From contig JAJEKB010024911.1 of assembly GCA_022393335.1 (NCBI GenBank), forward strand, positions 1 through 64,000: a stretch of 64,000 nt of DNA, in the 5' to 3' direction. Below the pieces are notes generated by a model. The model was not told the origin of the DNA. It saw nothing but the letters and a program-made list of their open reading frames with translations, and ran no database searches. The stretch comes from Macrotrachela quadricornifera. Taxonomy: Eukaryota > Rotifera > Eurotatoria > Philodinida > Philodinidae. Position numbers and translations under genes: made by a program. Shown here piece by piece: positions 44,940 to 58,064 of the stretch; the stretch's first letter is position 1, and the number at the start of each line of letters is the position of its first letter.

Positions 44940-46897
44940 TTAAGGATTGGCAAGACGACAAATATCCGTTGATGTTAATGCTCGTCCAAATACATAAAAT
45001 TCATCAATGCTACCAAAAAATTGTCCCATAGAAATTGATCCTGCTTGACAAGAACTTGTATTCATTGGTGATGCTCCAAGAAAAATATATGGTCCAATTG
45101 ATCGACGTGTTGATATAGCTACATTTGCTACTAATACTCCATTAATATATAAAGAATTTCCTTGTATTGAATTAAATACTTGAGCAACATGTATCCACGT
45201 ATTGACTGATAATGTAGAAGTTGTTATTGTGATTGTATTACTTAATGAATCAATAAGATTAACAGTCATCAGACCATTTGAAGTTAAACCCCATATAGCA
45301 AGACAAGAATCTTTACCTAAAATATAATCAATAAAAAAAAATTTAAATAATAATATTACCATCTGATTGTGTTGATGTATGAATAAGAGTTGCACCTCCA
45401 ATAATCTTATCTGGTTTAATCCACATAGATATTGTAAAATCAGTATTAACAGAATATAAAGCACTTATTCCATTAATAGTAATATAAGATAATGATGATG
45501 AAAATTGTAACGCTTGATTAGCTCGACCTGTTGTTGATATAGCTCCATTATTAATTGCTGTTAAAAAATTTGGTCCAGAATCAATAATTGATGGAAAGGA
45601 ATTAAATGAAAAATAACAAGCAAGTATTGCAGAAAGATATATTTCACATGGTGTTTTCACTCGATAACTAATAGTGAAATGATCAATATAACCTGAATAA
45701 TATTCAATTACTCTTGCTGCACCACCAATATATGCTCCACCTATTGTAAAAGATCCAGTTGTTGCTAATAGATGATCATTAATTGTTGAACTTTTTTCTA
45801 ATAAACCATTTAGATATATGGATTGTTGTTTTATACTAGAATCATATACAAATGTTGCATGATACCATTGATTTATTGAAAGTGTTGTTATTCCAGCTGT
45901 ATCGGCAAAATAAAATCCCATATAAAGAACTTTACCACGTATATTAAGAAATAAACATTTATTGTTTGAAGGAGATTCTTCTTCACCTCCAAAACTAAAA
46001 TCCGAAGAACTTGTTATATCGGTTGAATAAAACCAAAAATCAATTGTAAATGAACGAGAATTAAGTGGAATATAGGATGTTGAAAGAAATTGCCCCTCAT
46101 TATATTTAAAACTAATAGCTGAACCAACCCATCCAGGTACATATTTTGGAGATAATATTCCGTTCATTGAATAAATACCAACACTATCAGAAGTATTATT
46201 ATCAAATGAATAAAATGCTACACGTGATAATGTTGATATTGTTGTATTTACACATGAATACCCACAAATTTGATTTGTTGTTGCTATATATATGTGAACA
46301 AAATAAAAACACAAAAGAATTTATTTTTTCAATTATATAAAATAAATCAATGAATCAAATTTACTAACGATTAATCCTCTCATTCTGAATAAATTCATCA
46401 ATCTAAGTATTATTTACTTGTAGAAGTTGTAGTTACAGTAGTAGTCATTGTAGTAGTGCTGGATGTTGAAGTTGTAGTTACAGTAGTAGTCGTTGTAGTT
46501 GTGCTGGATGTTGAAGTTGCTTGAGTTATCGGTAAAATCATTCAAAAAATGAAAACAACTATAGAAAAGAAATATAAGGTTATTTACTTGAAGTAATTTT
46601 ATTTGGAAAAATTAGAACAACAGCATTCATCATATATGTTACTAATCGTAAATTTTCTATTTGAAATTTTGAAGAAAATAATAAACAAGTTTTATTAATT
46701 CCAAAATAAGTAACTATTAAACACTTTTCATTAGTAATACAATTACAAATACATTCATTTTGTAATTGTACATTAAACATATTAATCATTTGAGAATCTG
46801 TATTTGGAATAAATTGAGCATTTTCATATTTTATCAATGAAATTGTTGTTATAGATAAATGGCAGCCAAATAAAAGAAGAATTACTTGAAATAACAT
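44940..46897 (-). CDS. Secreted PAN-like / Thr-rich linker / double LamG protein (4 exons)
   Basis: Spliced as the complement of join(44940-45316, 45360-46283, 46418-46519, 46588-46897), giving 570 residues; the three introns are 43, 134 and 68 bp and every junction keeps frame. Exon 1 starts at the ATG at 46897 with a signal peptide (MLFQVILLLFGCHLSITTIS) and a PAN/apple-like segment (NECICNCITNEKCLIVTYF, KTCLLFSS). Exon 2 is almost pure Thr/Ser: two 15-residue TSTSSTTT-TTTVTT units, a mucin-like linker. Exon 3 holds one LamG domain (FTIDFWFYS, INQWYHATFVY, SIYLNGLLE) and the first half of another (FTISMWIKPD). Exon 4 completes the second (VNTWIHVAQVFN, SLYINGVLV, GSIDEFYVFGRAL). There is no transmembrane segment, so the protein is predicted extracellular, probably glycan or matrix binding. 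No break was found. An in-frame TTG upstream of the ATG was not used. Confidence 0.85.
46418..46519 (-). repeat. 45-bp coding minisatellite encoding the Thr/Ser linker
   Basis: Two tandem 45-bp units plus a partial third form the whole of exon 2 of the PAN/LamG gene. The unit length is a multiple of three, so copy-number change would lengthen or shorten the mucin-like linker without frame loss. Confidence 0.8.
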
Positions 46898-46949
46898 CAG
46901 TCGAAATAATTTTAGACTAAAAAAAATATAATCTATCGAGTTCTTCAAA

Positions 46950-48570
46950 CAGACTACAGTATGTAAAGAGCTGAAACAAAATTTGTTATCTTATTTGATA
47001 CTAGCGGAGGTACCCGATGAAAAGAGAATATGGTTAAAATTTTGCAATTTCCACCAGACTTTTTCTGCTGCACATAATACGTTTTCTAGAGGACTGTTCC
47101 CCGCTGTGGGCGAGCTATTTGCAACAGAAATTTTTGCGTTACACTCAACCTCTTGGACAGGACTTTTATCAGCATGGGTCAGGCATCTTCAACAGGACTC
47201 TTCTCATTGCGCTCAAGCTGATATCCTCACACGCATCCACTCTGGACACGATCACTTTCAAATTTGCATTGAACTGCGCCATTCGATTAGAAAGTGAGTA
47301 AAAGCACGGTCTCTTAGGACTTGGATGACATTTTACGCACGCTTTCCTTTTTCACCCCAAAATCGCTCTGCCGACTTTCCTTAGCATTCAAGGAATTGAT
47401 GCGGATAGTTCCGTGACGCTATCTCTCACGATGACTAAATACATAGCGAACAGGCTCATCAGAATCTCGATCTGTATTGATCGCGATAAAACTTCACCCA
47501 TCCCCTTCTACGTACCTCGTTTAGTGGTTTCAACCCCACGTCACCTTTCCTCAGAAGCTAAGGAAGTAGTGTGGAAAGTTTTGTGACGCTAGCTATCACA
47601 GGGATTGAATGCATATCGAACAGACAAACATTCTTCTTTATATATATTACAGGAGAAATTAAAATTATTTTGTTTTTTCCTACATTTTGTAAGAAAATCC
47701 TTAAAATTTTAACTTCGACAATCTTAAGAGTGAAAGTGAGGATGTGGATTAGGGTAGGAATGAGCATGAGACTGAAGGTGAGGATGAGGGGATAAGGATA
47801 GAGCTGAGCATGAGGATGAGGATGTAGGGGGTCGTCTGACCTTCATTCCGCCGTACACACTCATTCTGATCATTATCTTCACTCTCATTCTCAGTCTCGA
47901 GATCATGGAAGTTAAAATTCTAAGTATTTTTTCACAAAATGTAAGAAAAAACAAAATAATTTTGATTTGCCCTGGATTTCAATTTCTCCTGTAACATATA
48001 TATAATAGATACATCATCGTTGTGAGTCTAGAAAAAGAACAAATACGTTGTTTCTGTGAGTCATAGAAAACAAATGGATACCCCATAGTTGTGAATCAAA
48101 GAAATATTCGTATACGTTTTTCTCTTATAACCTATTAGAAACCTTCGATTTTCACATTTATCCCAAAAAATCATTGGTACAAAATAATTAACCTTAGAAT
48201 CATAACAAACTCGCTAAATTTTTGAAAAATTGACGCAAAATTCATTTCGATAGAACTTGAGTGAAATTTCACCCACACACCCTCTCCCTACTCCTATTAA
48301 TGCTGACAACACTCTTTAAAACTACCTCTCAACTCAGGAAAACATCGTGAAAATTTTAGTAATGTTAGCTAATACAGCACTATCTGGGCGTGATTTCACC
48401 CACATCCACACACCCCACATCCCGATCACCATGCCAACTCCCGTCGACCTTCCCTGGGTCCTAGAGAAGCATCGTGGAAAGTTTGGTGATCCTAGCTTTT
48501 ACAGGGACTGAACGCATAGCGAACAGGCAGACAGGCAACATTCTTCTTTATATATATAGACTATTATGAG
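46950..48570. repeat. Dispersed repeat cluster with three diverged modules
   Basis: A module reading '(G/C)GTGGAAAGTTT(T/G)GTGA...CTAGC...ACAGGGA(T/C)TGAA(T/C)GCATA(G/T)CGAACAG', followed by CAGACA and ATTCTTCTTTATATATAT, occurs near 47395-47455 (worn), 47565-47645 and 48465-48560. Pyrimidine-rich CACCCACA-type text precedes each. A foldback sits between copies two and three. The open frame at 46983-47297 overlaps this cluster and has no domain. Confidence 0.55.
47641..48004. repeat. Foldback element
   Basis: Left arm 47641-47716 and right arm 47908-48004 are reverse complements; shared landmarks are TTACAGGAGAAATT, AAATTATTTTGTTTTTTC, TACATTTTGT and TTTTAACTTC. The right arm has an extra 14-bp block. 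The central loop is a GA/TC-rich simple sequence (GAGGATGAGG-like) which is itself partly palindromic. Confidence 0.75.
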
Positions 48571-49854
48571 AATGAGCGTTTTAATATTTTCTAACAATTA
48601 TTAAATAAGCTGCTACTCGACATCTAAATGTGCACTTTTAAATATACAAAAAAACACTTTATTAGATAGAAAAAGAAAATTAATTAGAAAAAGTAGTTTT
48701 CAACCTTGCCAGTTAAAAAAGAAACATTTTTTTTTGTTTGCCATGTTAAATATGTTTTATTATACGATAAATCATTATTGATTTGCTCATTTCTATGCTC
48801 TTACCGAATGTAACTGTAAATATTATTCAGAATTGGTAATTTAAAATACTTACGAACCTTTCGCAAAGTTCAAAAACTTCACTATCTATGATTTCAAACA
48901 TACAATTTATATAGTGTTGCGTGAAATCCATGTTTTCCTTGGAAATAGCAGTAGTTATGTCCCAATCAGACATAATTTCGAAAAAATGTGTTTATATCCA
49001 CTAATCAAGAAGTATACGATTGTGAGCTACACACATTGAGAAATATAACGTCGATTTTGGTGTGAAATCCACACTTTTAGAAGATTAAAATTATGAAAAA
49101 TTGATACTCACGATCTTCATAGGTTTTGAGTATTAGAGCATAAATCAGTTTTCATCATTTTAACATCTTAAAAATCCCAATTTCAAGCCAAAAAAGAGTG
49201 TTTCTAGCGTTTCATTTCTCAACGTGTATAGTTCACAGTCGCAATTTCGAACTGGTGAGTGCAAAGATGTGTTTTAAAATTTATATCTCACTAAATTCAT
49301 CTTCCACATGTTATTTACATAAAAGTTGCGCTCATAAATTTTTAAAATGAAGAAAAAAAAATACAAAGGATAAGGAAGAGTACTTTTCTGTCAATTATTA
49401 TAACAAGTATAATTCAGTTTGAAAAAAAAACACATCAAGGCTCCGCGGGACGACGTCTTAGTCGTCCTGTCCCGTCTGATTCTATCGTGTAAACATAGTT
49501 CCTTTTTCTTAAAATATAATTGAAAAAAATCCATAAAAATTTCTACTTTCTTTTTGAACATAAATCATTTATTTTACTATTCACACGACAATGTTATTTC
49601 TAAAAAAAAAATGAGAAGTGCAATAAGAAGCAGAGTTTCGGAGAATGAAACGACATTTTGGACGTTATAGTGGGAAAGGGGAGGCTAATCCTGTCGAGCT
49701 TTGCATCATCAGTATATGATCATATGCTGCCATTATATATTTTGACATTAGACAAACTGATGGATGTTCTTGGGAATTTTCTTTTGTTGATGAGTATTTT
49801 CATGAATTTCGTATAGTCGGAACCATTAGGTTTCTCTTCACTTTTTTCCTTTGT
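48571..49854. other. AT-rich stretch with one GC-rich patch
   Basis: No gene. CTCCGCGGGACGACGTCTTAG at 49441 onward and TCGCGGGACATG...GTCTCGCGAAGG at 50421-50473 are partly inverted GC-rich patches that could be the ends of an old element spanning 49.44-50.47 kb. The match is weak and no target duplication was found. Confidence 0.35.
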
Positions 49855-50212
49855 GGAACTCACATATTTGATGAAGAAAAATAGTGAATGTAAGTTTTAA
49901 GACGAAGTTTCAGGGCTTCCTTTCTTACAGTAGTTGCCCTTGATTACTGACAGGCGCGATATTCCTGCTCTCCATTATAGACAGCTCTCCATTATAAATA
50001 GTCTCCAGTACGATCAGGTGCGGGATAGAAATTGGTCACTGTGGTTTGCAGACGCTCTCCGTCACTTAAAGCTTCGTTGCCAATCTGTATCTATAAGACT
50101 GGAGTAATAATAGTGAAAAAAGTTTCCAGTAAAATAGATTCTAGCCCATATGAACATGTGAGTTCCACATTTTAGCTCTAATGGAATTGTGATGACAAGC
50201 TTTTTTTAAAGA
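49855..50212 (+). repeat. Dispersed non-coding repeat, copy 2
   Basis: Same orientation and order of landmarks as 25555-25912, including the CATATGAACATGTGAGTTCCACATTTTAGC block and the AAGCTTTTTT end. Divergence is substantial. Confidence 0.7.
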
Positions 50213-53090
50213 TAGTATTGAATAATTTACTTTTGGCAAAAGAAATAAACAACATCAGTTTCAGTTGAAGTTTTTTTGATAGATTATCTATTTTCAGTTA
50301 ATAAGTTTCGGCGCCTTTACATATCACTCTTCACTACTTTCAGTCGACACTTTCTTATCTTTCATTAAAAGACTATAGGAGAAAATACTGTGAATCAAAT
50401 TTTGCATTAAAATAATTTCGCGGGACATGATAAGAAAATTGACCCGTTCTGTCGCATTCCGTCTCGCGAAGGTCTGTTAGAAAATATAAAATGGAATACC
50501 TTAAAAAATTTGAAAAGGATAAATTAAATTTAATGATATGAAGAATTTATATTAAACTGTAATAATAGTAGAAATGAATTTATCCAAAAAAAATGCTAAT
50601 AAAAAGGGACAATATGTTATTGCAAGATCAGCAATATTAGAGAAAGTAGATCTTCGGTTGATTTGCATTGTTGAACTAATTGATCGATATTTGAATTTGG
50701 TTTTCAAAACTTATGTTCAATTATCATGTTGCTATATAGGATGTAAGACTGTTAGTATATTTGTTTGCAATTTTTACATAATCTTCTTCAGAATAATTTG
50801 CTTTTTTTCACAAATTCTCAACTAGATCAACAATGATGTATATAATCATATGAATGCCAAAATCTATAATGTGATATGACTTAAGTTCACTGAGACATTA
50901 TTCTAATTAAATTTGGTCTTATAGAGAAGTTATTTTCCTTTGTCATTAGTGCCAACTTCCAAGAAATTATATTTAATGATTTTATTGAATTATTGGAAAT
51001 GTTAAAGATAAAAAAAATACTATAATTAGGTGCACTATATCAAAATGATTTTTAAAGAGCTTTATGAATGCTGCATAGAAAAATCAATTATTGCATCCTC
51101 ATATTGATTATATTCATTACATTTTAGAAAAATTTTATTTTCTTTAGACCATTTGAAATTAATGTATTATTAGTTAAGAAGTATCTCATGTGACGGACGT
51201 ATAATAAGATTTTCTAATTTAGTTGTGAAAGAAGTTTATTGACTAAATATATTTTTTCTCATATATTTTACATAACCTATACTTATTAGGAACACAGACT
51301 GAATTTTAATAGAAAATGATTTGATTAATCCATGTGTAAAAGATTTCAGATGGCACAACCATATATATTCGTTATTTTGCAATGATATTAAAAATAGGAT
51401 TGCGCTATTATATACACACTGACTCAGTATTGCTTTGTCTATGTAATTATATTATCCCATCCATTTTCCTGTGTTGAAACAAACATTAACTGCTAATAAT
51501 TAACAAAATATGTCATTCACTGATTGCTTCTTGTAATATGTTTTCTGCGCAAATGTTAACAGGTATTAAAGTGAACTTAAAAGCCTATAAAGCGAGGACA
51601 TCGAATTAATCACTATATAATAATATATTAAAACCTTGCCGACGAAAGCTACTGTTTTTCGGAACGAAGACAGTCACTTTGGAAGTCATATGAGAAAAAA
51701 TTGTGCTAAAACAGCTGCCAAACATCCAAACCTAGCTTGTAGAATATGTCATTTTTCAAGTACTATAGGCAATTTGAATATTTCTATCTCCCGATACATA
51801 CAATATGAAATTTGAGCGATCTCATTAGAAATTGTCCTAAGTTATAATATAAAACAACTTTGCACATTTTAAATTTTTCTACTAATGCATTCTGAAGTTC
51901 AAGAAAAATGCCGCTCTACAGGTGTTTTTGCCAATAGTAGCCAAGCTTTTTGTGAATTTTTAGCTCAACCGATAATGTGAGATATATTAAAAGATTATTG
52001 GGATGAACGTACAATTATTCTGAACCATATGAGAAACAATTGCGGCCAAAAACTTGAGAAGCTTATATTCCACCCGGGTGGTCTGAGTGGAGAAAATTTT
52101 TCGTAACACCCACTATTTTTAGCTAGTGTATGTGCATATTTAAGGTCTAGAAGGTCTATTTCTGTTATTAGTTCTTCCTCAACACTCAAAAACTCCTTTC
52201 CACTTTTAATGATTAAATTATTCAATTCTGTTTCACAAAAATATAAACCTAACTTCTTTACTAGATCGACTAGAAGAAACACAAAAAATTTCAAATTTTT
52301 CCAAATATTATTACATTCAATACGTACCAACTTGATCATAGTTTATTGTTTTTGTATTTTTAGCGACAGAATTAAATTCTGAACGAAGAAAGTCTATTTG
52401 TTGTTGCTTCGTCATGTAATCCATAATCTAAATAGATATCATACGATTAAATTTAACATCGATAATCTGTTTTTATAAACGACAAAACAATCGATTCGAC
52501 AGTGATTATGACTGTTCTAACCCATCAGTTACTTCATCTGTACAGACGAATAGAATGATATATCGATTATATCATTTTCGTTTCTTTTACACATGTGGAA
52601 AAGTAAAAACAAATATATCTATTCACAAGAACGATTAATTTATTCCTAGAAAGACTAGAAAAAGAGAGAAACGACATCTTCGAAAACAATTTTATAAAAT
52701 TTCAAAGTATGTGAGTCGCAACCATGTTTTATTGACAACTTCAATTTCTATAGATCTTTCGAGATTTTTGTTTATATCATAAATGCGACATGTTACTGGA
52801 CAAAATATTCTATATACAATGTAAGATGAGCGACTAACTGTTTACACTACGAAACATTGTGAAATTGGTAAAAAACCAAGGATTAGCACCTATTTTATCG
52901 ACTATTATTGAAAACCGAATCGTACTAATGTATAATAGTTTTACACTAAAACGCTGAAGTATTAATTGAAATAACATGTAACGCGGTGCAATTGCCACCG
53001 ACCCTCTACTGAAAGAATGTAATCAGATCGCTCATGTCTCTTGAAATAAGAAAAAAAATGTTTTAATTCATAAGTCCAATCACTTGATCA
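50213..53090. other. Long gene-poor stretch
   Basis: No gene could be supported. The minus-strand frame 51995-52339 (114 residues) has an ATG but no domain, splice support or homologue that I recognise. The rest is AT-rich without clear repeats. Confidence 0.4.
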
Positions 53091-53970
53091 CTTTGTCCAA
53101 CAGTTTTTCACTTATACTCATTTTGCTTACTATAATCTACTCAAACTAATATCTAGTCGTTGACATATATAATCAATTTTCCTATTTTCACACCAAAAAA
53201 CTAACTTGTTTATGATAAGTCAGTTCGTAATCGAAGATATTGAAACTTTACGTAACAATGTGATCTGTAACACAAATTTTATTCTTTCCTTAATTTTTAG
53301 AAACTGATAATCAACTGGACTCATTCCTAAAGAGGCATTAATTAAGTTCCTTCGAAAAATCATTCAAGCTATCTGAGACTCTTTCAAATCTCATCGTTGA
53401 AGTAACTCTCCAAATAAATATCTAGCTGTTTCTATTGACACCCTCACTAAATCTTCCATTTTTTATTTCCTTTGGAAGCCAACAAATGAGTTGACTTTCA
53501 TTCTATGTCCAAAACCAATAGCATTCTGTTATATGTTATACGACGTCCACTTGATTACCATTGATGATTGTCTGAGAAAAATTTACCAAAGCGTTTCTTT
53601 TTAGCATTGAAGGGTAAAAGACTTACGTACAGTCGCAATGGATTCGAAAAAGCTAATTCAAGACTATCATTTCTCACTGCTCATAATCATTCGTCAAATT
53701 CTGACAACATAATTGATTTTCTCGTAGACGAAATATCAAAAAAGATTTAAACCGTTTCACAAAAAAACTGACGACAGATTCGAGTTTCTCGACCTTGATT
53801 ACCTTTGGTCAAATTTTATGAGAAAATGTTTTTATCGTTAAAAAGTAGTCCTTTGCGTAAAAAAAGTGATTCGCAAAAACATCTAAAAAATTGACTTCGA
53901 ATTCAAATTCCTCGATCTCGATTACTTTTGGTCAAACTTTATAGGAAACTATAATAAGTAGAAAACTATA
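53091..53970 (+). repeat. Partial copy of the 33.9-37.8 kb dispersed repeat
   Basis: 'AATATCTAG(T/C)(C/T)GTT' occurs at 53151 and 53419. 'CTCATTCCTAAAGAGGCA...TCAAATCTCA' at 53310-53395 parallels 33560-33605. 'CTCGACCTTGATTACCTTTGGTCAAA' at 53788 and 'CTCGATCTCGATTACTTTTGGTCAAA' at 53910 parallel 37605. Non-coding. Confidence 0.55.
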
Positions 53971-54615
53971 ATAAATATACAATCTGAGAATGAATGAACG
54001 CACTTAACTCACTCTATGTATACCCTCTTTCCAGTAGAGGGAAGATTTGTCAGATCCTTTCTTCAATAGTATCTGTTCTATAATAACCTTACCATATTAC
54101 TTAATATGATCATTATTCTTTTACGTATTAATCCTTTTACAAATATTAATATTGTCCAAAAATGAAAACATTATGTTTCACAAGAAATTCAAGGACTGAA
54201 CTCAAACAATAATATTACCTTTTTTCTAATTTACATCTCTATTAATGACATCTGCCTTTTAGTTTTTCACTGTCTTTAAAGCCGTTCATTTGATTTTTCT
54301 CTTAATAAATTTGTGATAGGTTTAAGCCAAAAAAACTATGAGTCACATTCCCATAGTTGTTGGAGAAAAATAAAAAATCGGCATGCAAGTAATTCATTAC
54401 TTTGTATGAAATATAAAAAGAACGCAATATGTAATTGCTTCTATAAAGCCTTCAAATCTCACTGTTCGTCTAACATATTTTCAGTTCTGCACATGGAGAG
54501 AAAAAATTGTACCGTTATAATAAATTTTATAATACAACGTCTACAAACGAACATAAAAAAGAAACAGACTATTTTAGATAGCGCACACATACACAATTCG
54601 AAGAAAATAGCATCA
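53971..54615. other. 5' flank of the F-box/LRR gene
   Basis: An open frame extends upstream of the F-box ATG to 54313, but it is Lys/Asn/Ser-rich without motif and is best regarded as untranslated. No TATA box was identified with confidence. Confidence 0.4.
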
Positions 54616-57600
54616 ATGTCGAACAAAATGATTTCATCATTTTATACACTACCGATCGAGTTGGTTTATAGAATTCTCGACCATCTCGATCAACTCACAA
54701 TTCTACTGTCATGTCGCAATGTCTGTACCAGACTGAATGCAATTACAGACACATACCATCAATACAAGGTAATTTTTATTTCTATGATAAAATCATATAT
54801 TTATCAACTTTCGAATAATGCTATTTTTTTTCTCAATTCAAACTTGTCATTCCTGATTTCAACAGATAGATTTCATTGGAGAGTATCGTATACTTTATTG
54901 TTTTCGATCGATAAAACGAACTCAGAAGGATATATACAAGTGGTGTGGAGAATTTTGTGAGTTTATAAAACTCTAAGATATCTTAGGAAATACAAAATAG
55001 AATCAAGACACTTCTTGAAAGTATTAAAGTTACTCTTTTTAATGGTGAAAAAAGCGAAAATATCATGTTTTAAATGATTTCTAATAACTTGAATGTGTTC
55101 TTTTTTGTCGACATTAGTTTGTAAAAATGACTCATCATACTATTTATGTTTTATTACGTAAACAATTATTATAAGCTGAAGTAAAAATTGAAGGTTATAA
55201 AATTAGACATTTTGATAATTCGCAACAGACTAAAGATTTCTTTCTCAGTCTTTTTGCTTGACTATGTTAATTCAACCTGATGCGATATATATTCAAAATA
55301 ATTTTTTTTTCCTTAATAATTTTTACTGTGAAATGGAGCTGAAACATCTCTATGATGCTACACTATATTATGATGATTTTGACTATTTTCAATAACAATA
55401 GACACTAAAATCAGATTGAAGTAGAAGAGGTTGCTAAGCTAAATACATAGTAAATTCTTTCGAATTTTTCAATTAATGTTGATTATGACTCAATTAATCA
55501 AAAACCTAGCTGACATTCAATTTTCTATCGATCAATTTTTCCAGCTTAAATGGATACGTATATCTAATCTAAAATGTTAATCATTACATGTTTTGGGTAG
55601 GGTGCATTTTCCGCACAGTCTCATCTAATATTGTTTCAGGTAGTTGTCGAACTATAAAATACTGACCGCAAGTAATCACGATAATGAGCCTAAAAAAGAT
55701 CGCTTATTTTATTATATTACGTAAGCGATCGCTTCAAATAGCCTAATTTCTAAACTAGTTTAACTATTACTATTTACAAAGTCCATAAGTCCGCATAAAA
55801 GATCAAATGAGGGACTTGCGAACCACGCGATCTGGTTCATCAAAGTTTCTTAATAATCCCGTCAAATTCGTGAAAAAAATCTTCTTTTCCTAGTAGTATT
55901 CTGGCGAATCTCCTTCCAAAAAAATGCTCTGCTATGCATATACGTGATTTCTAAAAATATCAACATCCAAACTTCTTTCCACATTTTTCTTCTATCACAA
56001 CCCATCCAAAATATTTTGCGGAACAAGCCCACTATATACTAACCAATTTCTATTATCTCTATGTAACTCATTTCGATAATAGTCTGCATTGGATACTTTA
56101 ACTATACTAATACCGATAACAAAGTATGGCTCTGTATTGTTAAAGATAGGTTTCCTTTCCTCTCACTAAATTGACAAATATACCTTTACAATATCTCATA
56201 AATTTCTTCGCAACTTCTGTTCAACTGAAATCTTATTCATAAAATATTTTAATATTGTATACTTAAATACTGCTTTTCACAGACGTTCACCACATTGAAC
56301 CTCCAGTGCTATCAAATTGGTGATGAAGGAGTACACCGCTTAGCCGCTGCTTTAGAACAGAACAAAGTAATATGAATCACATCAATATTCTTTTTATACA
56401 TCTATGCACTCGCTGTTTTGCGCAGACACTTATCACATTGATCCTCGAGAGCAATCAAATTGGTCATGAAGGAGCACAACATTTGGCCAATGCTTTAGAA
56501 CAAAATAAAGTAATATGAATCTCATCAATATTCTTCGCATTCATCTATCCACTCACTTTTTTACACAGACACTCACCACATTGAGCCTCGGCAGCAATCA
56601 TATTGGTCCACGCGGAGCACAATATTTAGCCAACGCTTTAGAACAGAACAGAGTAATATAAATCATATCAACCTTCTTCCTATTCATCAATGCACTCACT
56701 ATTTTGTACAGACACTCACCACATTGAACGTCGCGAACAATGAAATTGGTGATGAAGGAGCACAACATTTGGCCAATGCTTTAGAACAAAACGAAGTAAT
56801 ATAAATCATACCAATCTGCTTCCTATTCATCTATGCACTCACTGTTCTACTCAGACACTCACTACATTGAGCCTTGGTAGCAATCAAATTGGTCTACAAG
56901 GAGCACAATATTTAGCCAACGCTTTACAACAAAACGAAGTAATATAAATCATATCAATCTTCTTCCTATACATCTATGCACTCACTGTTTTGTACAGACA
57001 CTCACCACATTGAACCTTGGCAGCAATCAAATTGGTGATGAAGGAGCACGATATTTAGCCAATGTTTTAGACCAAAACAAAGTAATACGAATCACGTCAA
57101 TCTTATCCCTGCTGACCGTGCACTTACTGTTTTATACAGACACTCACCACATTGAACCTCTGGAGCAATCAAATTGGTGATGAAGGAGCACACCATTTAG
57201 CCAGTGCTTTAGAACGAAGCAAAGTAGTATGAATTATATTAATCTTCTTTTTATTTACTTATGGACTCGCTGTTGTACACAGACGCTCACCACATTGGGC
57301 CTTCAGCGCAATCGAATTGGTTCACAAGTAGCACAATATTTAGCCAATGCTTTACAACAAAACAAAGTAATATGAGTTATATCAATATTCTTCTTGTTAA
57401 TGCGATGCGAAGTATAAACATTTCTGCAGCCGATCGTGAATTTTTAACGTCGCTGACTGCTCGAAGTGCAGCAAGCCACATTATTGCCTTTAGTATGCTT
57501 AGTTGCCATGATAAATTCTTCTTTAAGGTGGCTGAATGCACATCTGAAATCCTATTTTTAAAATTCGATTTCAATCGGGAGATATAAGGAAAGAAAAAAA

Positions 57601-58027
57601 GATAATTAACAGCTGCTAATTTTCTTTTATGGTTATATATAACTCAATCTTCGAGTGACCATTGACATGTTAGATGCAATATGCATATATACTTTAATTA
57701 TCTCTTGTATGACTTAAATTCATTCATGAAAGAGTCTCGAACACTGAAGATAAACTGAGAATGACTTTTATAGATAAATGTGATAGAAGATGATGCACAC
57801 CTGAAAGTTTCCTTATATGGCAACAGATGGTTCAGATTCATTATATCGGAACACAATTGAATTTTATTATGAATTCCTCTACACGAATCTAAGATTATAA
57901 ATAGCAGATGTCGCATAGAAACTTATTCATATGCTTTTCGGATTCTACAGTCAGTCACCTTTTCTACTTGAACTTAATTAATACGGTGCGACGTTAGGAG
58001 CATCGTATTATTGAGTTTCTTTGCGTC

Positions 58028-58064
<37 letters not shown>

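Noticed and set aside
46983..47297. 104-codon plus-strand frame with normal base composition
   Set aside because: Lies at the edge of a repeat cluster and has no recognisable domain; considered chance or worn repeat.
49441..50473. GC-rich inverted patches as ends of a 1-kb element
   Set aside because: Match over only 10-12 bases and no target duplication; kept only as a remark.
51995..52339. 114-codon minus-strand frame with ATG
   Set aside because: Could be an exon, but nothing supports it: no domain, no neighbour exons, no homologue recognised.
54313..54615. 100-codon N-terminal extension of the F-box exon
   Set aside because: Lys/Asn/Cys-rich without pattern; the F-box begins right after the ATG at 54616, the usual arrangement in this family.
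54860..54960. Possible extra exon between the F-box and LRR exons of the 54.6-60.7 kb gene
   Set aside because: An acceptor-like TTCAACAG exists, but direct joining of the F-box exon to the first LRR exon (both phase 0) gives the usual domain order, and the extra piece has no motif.
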